Shown: positions 44,616-53,192 of the stretch, one piece after another | How the letters are laid out: the number at the start of each line of letters is the position of its first letter | Position numbering within the stretch: the stretch's first letter is position 1 | From: Sphingomonadales bacterium | GTDB taxonomy: Bacteria; Bacteroidota; Bacteroidia; UBA7662 | DNA length: 64,000 nucleotides | Assembly: GCA_016872215.1 (NCBI GenBank) | Contig: VHAX01000007.1 | Location: forward strand, 1 to 64,000 | Direction: 5' to 3' | Notes under the pieces: model-generated | Databases searched by the model: none | The model's input: the letters and a program-made list of their open reading frames with translations, nothing else | Told to the model about the DNA's origin: nothing | Made by a program: the position numbers and the translations under genes

Positions 44616-47162
44616 TTATTTCAAAAAAACAACGGTTACACCATCGCCACCCCGTTCCTGTTCCTCATCCTGAAAACCGGACACGAACGATTGTCGCCGC
44701 ACATGATCGCGCACCGAGCGACGCAGGATACCACCTCCGCGACCATGGATTACGCGTATGCTGGGATGGCCGACCACTAAGGCACGCTCCAGCACTTTAT
44801 CGAGCATTTCAACAGCCTCTTCGGCACGCATGCCACGGATATCCAGTTCGGTTTTGAGTTCTTCCACCATCCGAAAGGCAGCCGCGGAGGCCGATGATCC
44901 AGACGAACTGCGCAAAGCTATACCACCCGATACAGGGGTCTCAGTGTTCAGCCCACTCGTTTTCCGTGCCACTTCCCCCTCCTTATGCGCAGGTTTGTTG
45001 CCTTTAGCTTTCCCCATGCTGGCAGAAGTCTGGGTCCAACTGCGAAGACGCGACAAAGGCACCCGCAAAAATCCGTCACCCGCAAGCACCACCGCCTCCC
45101 GGTCGTGAATGGACTGTATGACACCCCGAAATCCCTCCGGTTCCACCACTACCGGGTCACCATTTCCCAAAGCTCTATCATTTGACGGTGTGGATACGGC
45201 TGATTCTCCGACAGTTGCCGGCGCCTCCTCAGCCTGTTGCGCTTCCTTGAGCAGTACATCGGATTGTGACCATTCACCATCCACCTGGCGCAGCAGTTGT
45301 CGCAGCCTATCCTTACTTCCTTCCGATTTGCGTGCCTCAGCCAAAAAGTTTTCGGCTTGACGGCGCACCTGCATCAACAATTCTTGCGCTTGTGTGCGGG
45401 ATTTTTCCCACAACCTCTTGCGCTTTTCGGACAGATCGGCAAGTTGACCGTTCCAGCGTGCGAGCACTTCATCCAGCAGGCGGTCCTTTTCCTGGAGCAA
45501 GCGCTCACGATCGGCCAGCTCCTGTTCGCGGGCCATCAGCTGTATCAGGAGAGCCTCCACATCTTGTTGGCGACCTGCCATTTGGGCACGCGCAGTATCG
45601 ACCAATGTACGTGGCAGACCGGTGCGGCCGGCAATTTCAAAAGCAAACGACGAGCCAGGTCTACCTGGCTCGAAGGTGTAGCGTGGACGAAGGGCGGCCA
45701 CGTCGAAACCCATGGCTGCATTGCGCATGGCATCGGTGCGGTTCGCCAGCAGCTTCAGATTGTTATAGTGCGTGGTGATGAGTCCCCAGCATCCCTTTCG
45801 CACCAACTCTGCAAGCACCACTTCTGCCAATGGGCCGCCCATGTGTGGGTCGGTACCCGAACCCATTTCATCAATCAGCACCAGCGATTGATCACCGGAT
45901 CGTTCGAGAAACGACTTCATGTGTGTAAGGTGGGCACTATATGTACTGAGTTCATCGTCCATGCTTTGCTCATCTCCGAGTTCGACAAGTAGATTTTTGA
46001 ATATGCGCATCCGGCTGCCATCGCGGACAGGCAGGGGTATTCCGGCTTGAAACATCCACTGAAAAATTCCAAGGGTTTTTAGGACAACCGATTTTCCGCC
46101 TGCATTTGGACCGCTCAACACGATCATTCGAGCATCCAGACTAAGGTGTATGTTGAGGGGGACGGTGCAGCGGGCGCTTTCGGGATCGTGCAACCACATG
46201 GGGTGTACGGCCTCACGCAGGTCTATGTTTTGTTGATCAATTTCCGGGCAACAGGCATATGGCCATTCCATGGCGAGCAATGCTCGGGCCCTAAGTTTGT
46301 CGACCTCCACTGCTCGGGCATGGGCGTCGTAGAGCCAATCGATATAAGGCCGTAATTTAGAGGTAAGGTCTTGAAGGATTTTTCGAAGAGCTCGTTCCAG
46401 AGCCAGTTCGGTGACCCGAATCTCGTTGTTGATTCCCACCACCGCAGCCGGTTCGATGTAGACCGTTTGTCCGGTTGCCGACGCATCATGCAGCAGTCCA
46501 TCCACCTTGCGCTTGTGTTCAACCTTAACAGGCAACACCAGTCGCTCGCTGCGCAGGGTCACCCCGGAATCGGCCACCCAACCTTCGCGGGCACCATGGC
46601 GATAAATCTGGTCCATTTTCCCCCTGACTTCATTCTGGAGACGATTCAGTGTTACACTCAGCTTGGCATATTCGCTGCTGGTGTGGGGGCGCACCTTCCC
46701 ATCTGGTCCTATTACACGGTCCATTTCCACCAGCAGATTCGTAGGCACCACAACCCGTTCGAAAAGGGCTGCCAGCAGCGGAAATGGGCGGCCGGCGCCA
46801 TGCAGGCGCTTGAGCCACCTGTTCAGCATGTTCAATAACCTCCGTATATCAGCTATTTTCTCGGCTTCCAACCAGGAGTCTTCCGGTATGGCCTTGGCCA
46901 GAAATACGGGCAAGTCTGCTATTGGGTCATCCGAAAGCTGTGCATCGCCCTGCATCATCCTCAACATCTCGCGCATGAGGCGCTGAGCCGAGGCCACCTG
47001 TTCAGAGTCGGACTGGGGTCGAAGCGTCATAAGCTCCTGTGCGGCCGACTCACTCCGGCAGTAGTGGGCCAACCGCACACGAATGCTCTGGTAGTCGAGC
47101 CGTGCGGCCGACAACGGCGGATCCAGATACATATAGTTTTGGTACTGTTCCAAGGATTTCAT
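44616..47162 (-). CDS. mutS2: endonuclease MutS2
   Basis: An 848-residue MutS2 protein, start at the ATG at 47162 (MKSLEQYQNYMYLDPPLSAA). It has the MutS core and ATPase domain with Walker A GPNAGGKSVVLKTLG (about residue 345), Walker B and signature VLIDEMGSGTDPHMGGPLAE, then a long coiled coil (about 530-650) and a C-terminal Smr nuclease domain with the LDIRGM motif and HGRGGGILRRSVRDHVR. MutS2 lacks the mismatch-recognition domain of MutS and is linked to recombination control or ribosome rescue. The only oddity is a perfect 9-bp hairpin within the coding part (45652-45671), probably chance. Confidence 0.94.
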   Translation of the reverse strand: MKSLEQYQNYMYLDPPLSAARLDYQSIRVRLAHYCRSESAAQELMTLRPQSDSEQVASAQRLMREMLRMMQGDAQLSDDPIADLPVFLAKAIPEDSWLEAEKIADIRRLLNMLNRWLKRLHGAGRPFPLLAALFERVVVPTNLLVEMDRVIGPDGKVRPHTSSEYAKLSVTLNRLQNEVRGKMDQIYRHGAREGWVADSGVTLRSERLVLPVKVEHKRKVDGLLHDASATGQTVYIEPAAVVGINNEIRVTELALERALRKILQDLTSKLRPYIDWLYDAHARAVEVDKLRARALLAMEWPYACCPEIDQQNIDLREAVHPMWLHDPESARCTVPLNIHLSLDARMIVLSGPNAGGKSVVLKTLGIFQWMFQAGIPLPVRDGSRMRIFKNLLVELGDEQSMDDELSTYSAHLTHMKSFLERSGDQSLVLIDEMGSGTDPHMGGPLAEVVLAELVRKGCWGLITTHYNNLKLLANRTDAMRNAAMGFDVAALRPRYTFEPGRPGSSFAFEIAGRTGLPRTLVDTARAQMAGRQQDVEALLIQLMAREQELADRERLLQEKDRLLDEVLARWNGQLADLSEKRKRLWEKSRTQAQELLMQVRRQAENFLAEARKSEGSKDRLRQLLRQVDGEWSQSDVLLKEAQQAEEAPATVGESAVSTPSNDRALGNGDPVVVEPEGFRGVIQSIHDREAVVLAGDGFLRVPLSRLRSWTQTSASMGKAKGNKPAHKEGEVARKTSGLNTETPVSGGIALRSSSGSSASAAAFRMVEELKTELDIRGMRAEEAVEMLDKVLERALVVGHPSIRVIHGRGGGILRRSVRDHVRRQSFVSGFQDEEQERGGDGVTVVFLK

Positions 47163-47222
47163 AAACACAATAAAATCAAACGGGCACCCAAATACTTAGG
47201 TTTCCCCAAACATAAAGTATGC

Positions 47223-47594
47223 TCATCGGTATTGTTCGGTCAAGCGCTCGTTGAGGCGGCGCGTCACCCCGCTGTAGAGGCTGTCCATAACCACCGGATG
47301 CTGCTGTTCGTAATAGGCATAAGAAGCCAAAAACCGTTCTGGTGAAACCCCATAGGGCTTCAACAGTTGCCGGTAGAGATTGGCCATTTCGCCCCGAGAA
47401 AGGGTGTCGGCCGGCGTGAGAACCTGATGCAGATTCTGATAGCTTTCGGCCAGGTGCACCTCCACCAACAACAATTCCATACTGTCTGGCGGCACGATTC
47501 CGCTGTGATATCCACGGAGGGCATGGGGGTCGCGACAAGCAGTCAGAGCCCAACAAAAGCAAAGGCAAATCCGTAATTTTGGGTTGATTACCAT
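47223..47594 (-). CDS. DUF4296 lipoprotein
   Basis: A 123-residue small lipoprotein: a signal ending WALTAC (the lipidated cysteine at about residue 20), then a helical DUF4296-like body with MELLLVEVHLAESYQNLHQV (about 39-58) and FLASYAYYEQQHPVVMDSLY, ending with a basic tail. DUF4296 is a Bacteroidota-only family of unknown function. It is divergent from the YggS gene, with only 17 bp between the start codons, and lies 61 bp upstream of mutS2 on the same strand. Confidence 0.8.
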   Translation of the reverse strand: MVINPKLRICLCFCWALTACRDPHALRGYHSGIVPPDSMELLLVEVHLAESYQNLHQVLTPADTLSRGEMANLYRQLLKPYGVSPERFLASYAYYEQQHPVVMDSLYSGVTRRLNERLTEQYR

Positions 47595-47611
47595 GAATCA
47601 CAAAAATACGG

Positions 47612-48283
47612 ATGAACCCGGTTGCCGCGGCATTAGAGCGAATTAGGCTCAAGTTGAACCCCTCAGGTGCACGGCTGGTGGCGGTTTCCAAATACCAGAC
47701 CGACGAGCGGGTTATGATGGCCTACGAAGCCGGTCAGCGCATTTTTGCGGAAAACAGGGTACAAGAGCTGTTGGCGAAAAAGAAGAGGTTCCCGGTCGAC
47801 ATCGATTGGCATTTTATAGGTCATTTGCAGAGCAACAAAGTGCGTGCACTGCTGCCTGCTGTTGGCCTCATTCACTCGGTTGACTCCGCCGCCCTGTTGG
47901 ATCACATCCACCGCGAATCGTTGCGGATCGGCACACAAACCCGGATCTTGCTGCAGGTGCACATTGCTCAGGAAGAACATAAATTCGGACTGAAGCCCAG
48001 CGAGGTTCTCCCCCTGCTGGGTCGTTGCGCGGAAGGTGAATTTCAAGGCGTACGGGTAGGTGGTCTCATGGGCATGACCAGCCTGTGCGACGACCTCGGG
48101 CAGATTGATGAAGAATTCCGCAGTTTATCGGAGCTTTTTTCTCAGGCCCGAAATCAATTTGAACAGAAACTACCCGAATTCAGTGAAATCAGCATGGGTA
48201 TGTCGGGCGATTACCTTCTGGCGCTGCGGCACGGATCAACCCTGGTGCGAATGGGATCCGCCCTGTTTGACGCCGACAATTGA
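47612..48283 (+). CDS. YggS/PLPBP-family pyridoxal phosphate homeostasis protein
   Basis: A 223-residue PLP-binding protein. The lysine that holds PLP lies in ARLVAVSKYQTDERV (Lys about residue 27). The other blocks are RIFAENRVQELLAKK, DIDWHFIGHLQSNKVRAL and HSVDSAALLDHIHRES. The C-terminal SMGMSGDYLLALRHGSTLVR contains the phosphate-binding residues. It balances free vitamin B6 rather than acting as a racemase. The coding frame is followed directly by a remnant of another gene (48284-48470). Confidence 0.94.
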   Translation: MNPVAAALERIRLKLNPSGARLVAVSKYQTDERVMMAYEAGQRIFAENRVQELLAKKKRFPVDIDWHFIGHLQSNKVRALLPAVGLIHSVDSAALLDHIHRESLRIGTQTRILLQVHIAQEEHKFGLKPSEVLPLLGRCAEGEFQGVRVGGLMGMTSLCDDLGQIDEEFRSLSELFSQARNQFEQKLPEFSEISMGMSGDYLLALRHGSTLVRMGSALFDADN

Positions 48284-48470
48284 AAATTTCGATCAAACCC
48301 CATTTTCCTTTCGCGCAACACGCGATACCCAAAAAATATTACCGGAGGGCATGACCGAAAACATCCTCAAACTCAGGAGCATTGAGGCCATGCTGGAGGT
48401 ACTCAAATCACCCAAAGCCAAGGTGTTCATCACAGACGGAAAAACGCCCTACATTATACCCCAGGCTTAA
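48284..48470 (+). pseudogene. C-terminal remnant resembling an SPFH/prohibitin-like protein
   Basis: Immediately after the YggS stop, an open frame encodes ENFDQTPFSFRATRDTQKIL, then GMTENILKLRSIEAMLEVLK and SPKAKVFITDGKTPYIIPQA before TAA (48468-48470). The ILxxxSIEAMxxLxxSPxAKV...G pattern resembles the tail of prohibitin/SPFH proteins. No start, membrane anchor or SPFH core precedes it, so it looks like the last 60 residues of a gene whose front was lost. A short real gene starting at the ATG at 48351 (39 residues) is less likely. Confidence 0.42.
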
Positions 48471-48540
48471 AGGCATTCTTAAACAGATTCTGGGACATTT
48501 CTATCTATATAATATGTAATAATATTAAAATAGCTTAGCG

Positions 48541-48914
48541 CTATTCGACACAGTAAATAGCCAGTTCAATTTTAAGATATTCCTTCCAGGCTGATGCGCA
48601 GTCGGGTAGTCGGGTGGCCAATAACTTGAAGTACCATAAAGTGTAGACCCGCGTAACAGCGGTTGTCGGGCTGCTCATCAAACGGGGTACTCCTCCCGTG
48701 CCAAACGATACAGCAGATTCTTTGTGTCCCACACGTCGGAATCAACCCCAACTCGTCCAATTGCTGTAACAAACAACAGCATGGCACTCACCTGAACCGG
48801 GTCACCCACAACCGTTTTCACGGCGTATGTACCCTCCTATATGGATGGAAGTGTACGCACCACCACAACACGCGCCTGTCCGTTGACCGGGAATGTATTT
48901 TGTGATTTCCTCAT
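48541..48914 (-). pseudogene. decayed ORF resembling the start of a GlgE-type maltosyltransferase
   Basis: Read on the minus strand from the ATG at 48914: after MRKSQNTFPVNGQARVVVVR the frame meets an in-frame TAG at about residue 26, then EGTYAVKTVVGDPVQVSA, then LYRLAREEYPV and a TGA. A further frame shift leads to YTLWYFKLLATRLPDCASAW and a last stop at 48541. The first part resembles the N-terminal domain of GlgE (RVVIxxVxPxIxGGxYPxKRVVGdxVxVxA). The rest is not diagnostic. The length (about 125 codons) against about 650 for GlgE means most of the gene is gone. Confidence 0.4.
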
Positions 48915-48969
48915 ATTTGACTTTATCGGGATATGCAAAAATAGCAAAGGCTGATTACGCGGCCTGTGA

Positions 48970-50262
48970 CTACACAATTTCAATCAAATAATAATTTTTC
49001 TTGCCTTTCTGCACTAAAATAAAATGTCCACAAAGTAGATTTTCTGTTGTTACAATCTGATTTTCATCAACAGACTTCTGCTTGTTGAGCGACACACCAC
49101 CTGCCTCAATCATCTCCCGCGCTTGTCCACGCGATGGAAATATGGGTGAATCATCCACAAGTAGAGCCAACAACGAGCGGCCGGCCTCAATGGAAGTCCG
49201 CGGAACAACATAACGAGGTACGCCCTCCATAATATCCAACAAAAGAGCAGGCTGAAGTCGCCTGAGGGCATCGGCCGTATCCCGTCCAAACAAAATGGCC
49301 GAGGCATCCTGTACCTGTGCTAGTACATCCACACCATGAACTCGCGTGGTGAGGTCTTCTGCCAATAAACGCTGCATCCTGCGCTCATGGGACGCCTGAT
49401 CGTGGTCGGCCTTCAACTGCTCTATATATTCCCGATCTCGAAGTGTGTAGGTCGCCACCAGTCGCCGTGCATCATCGTCTGCCACATTCAACCAAAACTG
49501 GTAGAACTGGTAGGCCGAGGTGCGTCCGGCATCGAGCCATACATTCTTTCCCTCCGATTTACCGAACTTGTTGCCGTCTGAACGAGTAACCAGCGGCGCA
49601 GTGAGGGCATGCGCTTCCCCCTGATCCATTCTTCGAATCATCTCCGCACCGGTTATGATATTCCCCCATTGGTCGGATCCCCCCATCTGGAGCCTGCAGC
49701 CGTAGTGCCGATACAGGTGAAGGTAATCGTAGCCCTGAATCAATTGATAACAAAATTCGGTAAACGATATCCCAGTTTCCATACGTGACTTCACCGAATC
49801 CTTCGACAGCATGTAAGCGACCGGAATATGCTTGCCCGCATCGCGGATGAAATCAAGAAAGGTAATGTTCCTAAACCAGTCGTGGTTGTTCAACAGTCGC
49901 GCCGGATTTCCACAAGCCGGGTCAAAATCCAAAAAACGGCTAAGCTGCTTACCAATGCACTTCGCGTTATGGTCGATTTCCTCTACCGATAGCAATGGAC
50001 GTTCAGTGGTGCGCCCGCTGGGATCCCCAACCAGACCTGTGGCTCCACCCAAAAGAGCTATGGGATGATGTCCATTTCGTTGCATATGCAACAAAAGCAT
50101 TATGGGGATCAGATTCCCAATGTGCAGCGAGTCGGCAGTGGGGTCGAAACCTACATATACCGTTTGGGGTGACTGCCCGAGCATAGCCGACGTTCCGGGC
50201 GTTAGATCCTGCAGCAATCCACGCCATTGCAGTTCCTGAATCAAGGGATGGGTATCATTCAT
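48970..50262 (-). CDS. tyrS: tyrosyl-tRNA synthetase
   Basis: A 430-residue class I aminoacyl-tRNA synthetase that charges tRNA-Tyr. It has the HIGH-like motif (DSLHIGNLIPIMLLLHM, about 47-63), the tyrosine site (YQLIQGYDYLHLYRHYGCRL, about 175-194, and MGGSDQWGNIITGAEMI), and the KMSKS-like motif KFGKSEGKN (about 235). A C-terminal S4 RNA-binding domain follows (SRGQAREMIEAGGVSLNKQK). I start at the ATG at 50262; the longer frame adds 14 unsupported residues. It is divergent from the kynurenine monooxygenase gene. Confidence 0.96.
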   Translation of the reverse strand: MNDTHPLIQELQWRGLLQDLTPGTSAMLGQSPQTVYVGFDPTADSLHIGNLIPIMLLLHMQRNGHHPIALLGGATGLVGDPSGRTTERPLLSVEEIDHNAKCIGKQLSRFLDFDPACGNPARLLNNHDWFRNITFLDFIRDAGKHIPVAYMLSKDSVKSRMETGISFTEFCYQLIQGYDYLHLYRHYGCRLQMGGSDQWGNIITGAEMIRRMDQGEAHALTAPLVTRSDGNKFGKSEGKNVWLDAGRTSAYQFYQFWLNVADDDARRLVATYTLRDREYIEQLKADHDQASHERRMQRLLAEDLTTRVHGVDVLAQVQDASAILFGRDTADALRRLQPALLLDIMEGVPRYVVPRTSIEAGRSLLALLVDDSPIFPSRGQAREMIEAGGVSLNKQKSVDENQIVTTENLLCGHFILVQKGKKNYYLIEIV

Positions 50263-50329
50263 GTTGTGCAAAAATAGGATGTCGAGGCTACTTTCCACCG
50301 CCATAAGCTAAAATATGGGGTGGGTTTAC

Positions 50330-50360
50330 TTGCCTCATCGCCCGCGAAGCGGTAATTTTG
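50330..50360 (+). promoter_or_regulatory. candidate promoter for kynurenine monooxygenase
   Basis: TTG (50330-50332), 20 bases, then TAATTTTG (50353-50360) fit the Bacteroidota promoter pattern. The start of transcription would fall near 50367, which supports the ATG at 50399 as the translation start rather than the earlier in-frame codon at 50315. Confidence 0.5.
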
Positions 50361-50398
50361 CATCCGATATAAAATCAAGAGGCCCGCACACCATCCCC

Positions 50399-51820
50399 AT
50401 GATCCCAAACAGCCAATCTTCCCGTTCCGATTCGAATTCGGTCAACACGGCAAACACCCGTACTTTGCCTGATTTTACCCTGCTCGGCGCCGGGCTCGTG
50501 GGCTCCCTGCTGGCAGTCTACTTGAGAAAACGGGGATACCAGGTAGACATGTATGAGCAGCGCCCCGATCCCCGGTTAAAAGGGGCCTACGCCGGTCGTT
50601 CCATTAACCTCGCTCTGAGTGCCCGCGGCATAGAGTCGCTCAAAAATGTAGGGGTCGATCAGGATGTACTGCGCACCGGAATGCCCATGAAGGGCCGAAC
50701 CATGCACAGTACATCGGGCGTCACGACCTACCAACCCTACGGTAAGAAAGGCGAACATATTTATTCTGTTTCGCGCGGTGGACTAAACCAAACCCTGATG
50801 AGCTTGGCCGAACAAGAGGGCGCACGCCTCCATTTCGAGCAACGGTGCACACAAGTCGACCCACCGAACAAACGGATTTACATGGAGCAGCACCATGAAC
50901 CTACGGCACACAGCATATTCTACAAGCGGTTGATCGGTACAGACGGCGCCTATTCAGCGCTCCGTGATTACCTCATGCGCAGCGACCGCTTCGACTATTC
51001 ACAGGATTATTTGCCGCATGGCTACAAGGAGCTCACCATCCCACCCAAATCTGATGGATCATTTGCCTTGTCGCCAGATTCATTACACATCTGGCCCCGG
51101 GGAACCTATATGATGATTGCCCTGCCCAATCCCGACCATACTTTTACCTGTACCCTCTTTTTCCCCTTCGATGGCAACCCGTCCTTCAGCAGCCTAAAAG
51201 ATCCGAGCGACATACATCACTTTTTTCAGCAGCAGTTTCCCGATGCCCTTGTCCTCATGCCCAAGCTCGTCGATGAATACCTGCGCAATCCCACCTCGAG
51301 TCTGGTGACCGTACGCTGCACACCGTGGCACCTGGGCAGTGACCACCTGCTCATGGGCGATGCAGCCCACGCAATCGTGCCGTTCTACGGGCAAGGTATG
51401 AATTGTGGTTTCGAGGATGTGCGGGTGTTCGACCAATTGATTGACGCCCACCGGGAAGACTGGAACCAGATTTTTCCGGAATTTGGTGCCCTGCGCAAAG
51501 CCAATACCGATGCAATAGCCGATCTGGCGAAAGCCAATTTTATTGAAATGCGCGATAAAGTCGCAGACCCGGAGTTTCTCCTACGCAAACGCATAGAAGC
51601 ACGTATTAACGAACAATACCCCAATCGTTGGACGCCCTTATATTCGATGGTCACCTTTCGCCCTGATATTCCCTACCACATCGCCCTTCAAAAAGGTAAA
51701 ATGCAGGATGTATGGATGGATCAACTCATGGAACAGGGTAACTGGCACCGCGATTTTGGCACACCCGCCATGGATGAGGCCATAGCGCGCGGCATGGAAA
51801 CATACAATGAGGGCGTATGA
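50399..51820 (+). CDS. kmo: kynurenine 3-monooxygenase-like FAD enzyme
   Basis: A 473-residue flavoprotein monooxygenase. It has the FAD-binding turn LLGAGLVGSLLAVYLRKRGY (about 27-46), the GRSINLALSARGIESLKNVG block (about 64-83) typical of KMO, and the second FAD motif LLMGDAAHAIVPFYGQGMNC (about 318-337) followed by GFEDVRVFDQLI. KMO hydroxylates kynurenine, a step in tryptophan breakdown and in NAD synthesis from tryptophan. The next gene, a small membrane protein, starts inside its stop (ATGA, 51817-51820). A cyclase-family hydrolase that may act as kynurenine formamidase lies 0.5 kb away on the other strand. Confidence 0.92.
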   Translation: MIPNSQSSRSDSNSVNTANTRTLPDFTLLGAGLVGSLLAVYLRKRGYQVDMYEQRPDPRLKGAYAGRSINLALSARGIESLKNVGVDQDVLRTGMPMKGRTMHSTSGVTTYQPYGKKGEHIYSVSRGGLNQTLMSLAEQEGARLHFEQRCTQVDPPNKRIYMEQHHEPTAHSIFYKRLIGTDGAYSALRDYLMRSDRFDYSQDYLPHGYKELTIPPKSDGSFALSPDSLHIWPRGTYMMIALPNPDHTFTCTLFFPFDGNPSFSSLKDPSDIHHFFQQQFPDALVLMPKLVDEYLRNPTSSLVTVRCTPWHLGSDHLLMGDAAHAIVPFYGQGMNCGFEDVRVFDQLIDAHREDWNQIFPEFGALRKANTDAIADLAKANFIEMRDKVADPEFLLRKRIEARINEQYPNRWTPLYSMVTFRPDIPYHIALQKGKMQDVWMDQLMEQGNWHRDFGTPAMDEAIARGMETYNEGV

Positions 51821-52269
51821 AATCGGGCGTACATAATCTGAAACAGATTATTTGGTTTAGGGGACTTGTCTTCGTGGTGGTGGCTGCTGGCACACTGGCA
51901 CTCTTCTCCGATATACCGGAAGCCCTGGGAATCGCAATTTTTATCAGCACTCTGCTCCTATTGGTAGCCATTTGGGTCATGATCCGCCCCGGATATATGG
52001 CTTTTGAAGTCAACGCGGGCACCATCTATATATCGACCGACCAGGAAGCGCAGAATGAGGTATTTCTGAGCCTGCCTGCGTCCGAATTAACCGGGCATGA
52101 GGTGATCCGGCAATTTTCCGGCCTCCGCCGAACCCTCTACCTGTACCGCGCCACCGATCGGGGCATTATGCGCAGCAAAGGTGTGCCACTCGGACTCCTA
52201 TGCCCAAAAGACACACGTAAAATGCTGGATGTCCTGACGGAAATCAGCCGAACCAACGGATATAAGTAG
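51817..52269 (+). CDS. hypothetical two-helix membrane protein coupled to kmo
   Basis: A 150-residue protein that I do not recognise. Two hydrophobic segments fall at about residues 14-31 (FRGLVFVVVAAGTLALFS) and 36-56 (LGIAIFISTLLLLVAIWVMI). A soluble domain follows, with beta-like stretches (AFEVNAGTIYISTDQEAQNE, SGLRRTLYLYRATDRG) that vaguely recall a PH-like fold. The start overlaps the kmo stop as ATGA, so it is made with kmo. A role in the kynurenine step is not implied by its sequence; linkage may reflect operon structure only. Confidence 0.7.
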   Translation: MKSGVHNLKQIIWFRGLVFVVVAAGTLALFSDIPEALGIAIFISTLLLLVAIWVMIRPGYMAFEVNAGTIYISTDQEAQNEVFLSLPASELTGHEVIRQFSGLRRTLYLYRATDRGIMRSKGVPLGLLCPKDTRKMLDVLTEISRTNGYK

Positions 52270-52293
52270 TCCAACATCTCAGATCGCCTGAAC

Positions 52294-53097
52294 CTATCGT
52301 TTCAATAGACTGTATAAAATCGGCTTGGAGGGACTCGCATCTGAAAGCAGCGGGGCGATCATGAGATTCAGATGGTAGAATCCATTGGGAAGATCAAGCG
52401 GAACCCGGATGATTTCCGTGATGGTGGCCTCCCTGCGGGGCGCACTTGGGTAGTTCCAAAAAGCATGGTGAGCGGAAAGTTGACCCCCATCGTCCTCACG
52501 GTCGACCGAAGGCAGATCAGTCAGAAGATGCAACACGCCCATTTCCCGAACGTATTCCATTGCCGACGCTTCGAAATAAGGTGGATTTGCGCCGGAGTAG
52601 ACGGGACAAGCACCTGAATTTTCACACCAACTCGGACCTCCTGCGCAAACGATCAGGGCCTCAATACCACAATCCGAGGCCCCTATCCGTTCGCCTGATA
52701 CCGTGTTCATCACCATAGATTCCCAGACTCGTTTCAGATCCTTCCTCGAAATAATCCGGTCGCCGGTCACTTCACGGGGTATCACCCGAAATAAAAGGGC
52801 ACGGAACCAGAATCTCTGCAAGCAGTCATTGAGGTAGATGGGCTCACGAGAAATATGACCCACACATTCGGTGTGGGTTCCCTGTCCGTGGGGATGTAGC
52901 GAAAGCGCAAAAACATTACAACTACCACCTTCAGACACCGAACCCACAAAGGCACCCATCCTGAGAGGCTCACGGCTAGGTGAAGGTATAGAAAACGCGC
53001 TGGGATTGGGACCATTGAAATTCAATGGCCATGACAAGTCGATGGGACTATTCCATTCCGGTACCCCCCATATTTCATCGGTAATCAACTTTTTCAT
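52294..53097 (-). CDS. cyclase-family (kynurenine formamidase-like) metal hydrolase
   Basis: A 267-residue protein of the cyclase family (PF04199), metal-dependent hydrolases that include bacterial kynurenine formamidase (KynB). The metal-binding motif is present as LHPHGQGTHTECVGHI (about residues 67-82), close to the HxGTHxDxPxH of KynB, with CGIEALIVCAGGPSW near residue 145 and LLTDLPSVDREDDGGQLSAH near residue 192. The location 0.5 kb from kmo makes a role in tryptophan breakdown attractive, but the first histidine context and the CVGH variant differ from classical KynB. The substrate therefore remains open. Confidence 0.78.
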   Translation of the reverse strand: MKKLITDEIWGVPEWNSPIDLSWPLNFNGPNPSAFSIPSPSREPLRMGAFVGSVSEGGSCNVFALSLHPHGQGTHTECVGHISREPIYLNDCLQRFWFRALLFRVIPREVTGDRIISRKDLKRVWESMVMNTVSGERIGASDCGIEALIVCAGGPSWCENSGACPVYSGANPPYFEASAMEYVREMGVLHLLTDLPSVDREDDGGQLSAHHAFWNYPSAPRREATITEIIRVPLDLPNGFYHLNLMIAPLLSDASPSKPILYSLLKR

Positions 53098-53192
53098 TCC
53101 TTCTGTATCAAAAAACCATCAAACCATAAGCCATGCAAAACCCAGCTCTTCAGCCTCGAATGTAGCCAAAAATTACCTGAGAACCGCCACAG

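Noticed and set aside
45652-45671. Perfect 9-bp hairpin GAGCCAGGT/ACCTGGCTC
   Set aside because: It lies inside mutS2 coding sequence, has no T run and most likely arises by chance from codon choice.
45297-45992. A 231-codon plus-strand open frame inside mutS2
   Set aside because: It lies antisense to the conserved MutS2 ATPase region and shows no protein-like pattern.
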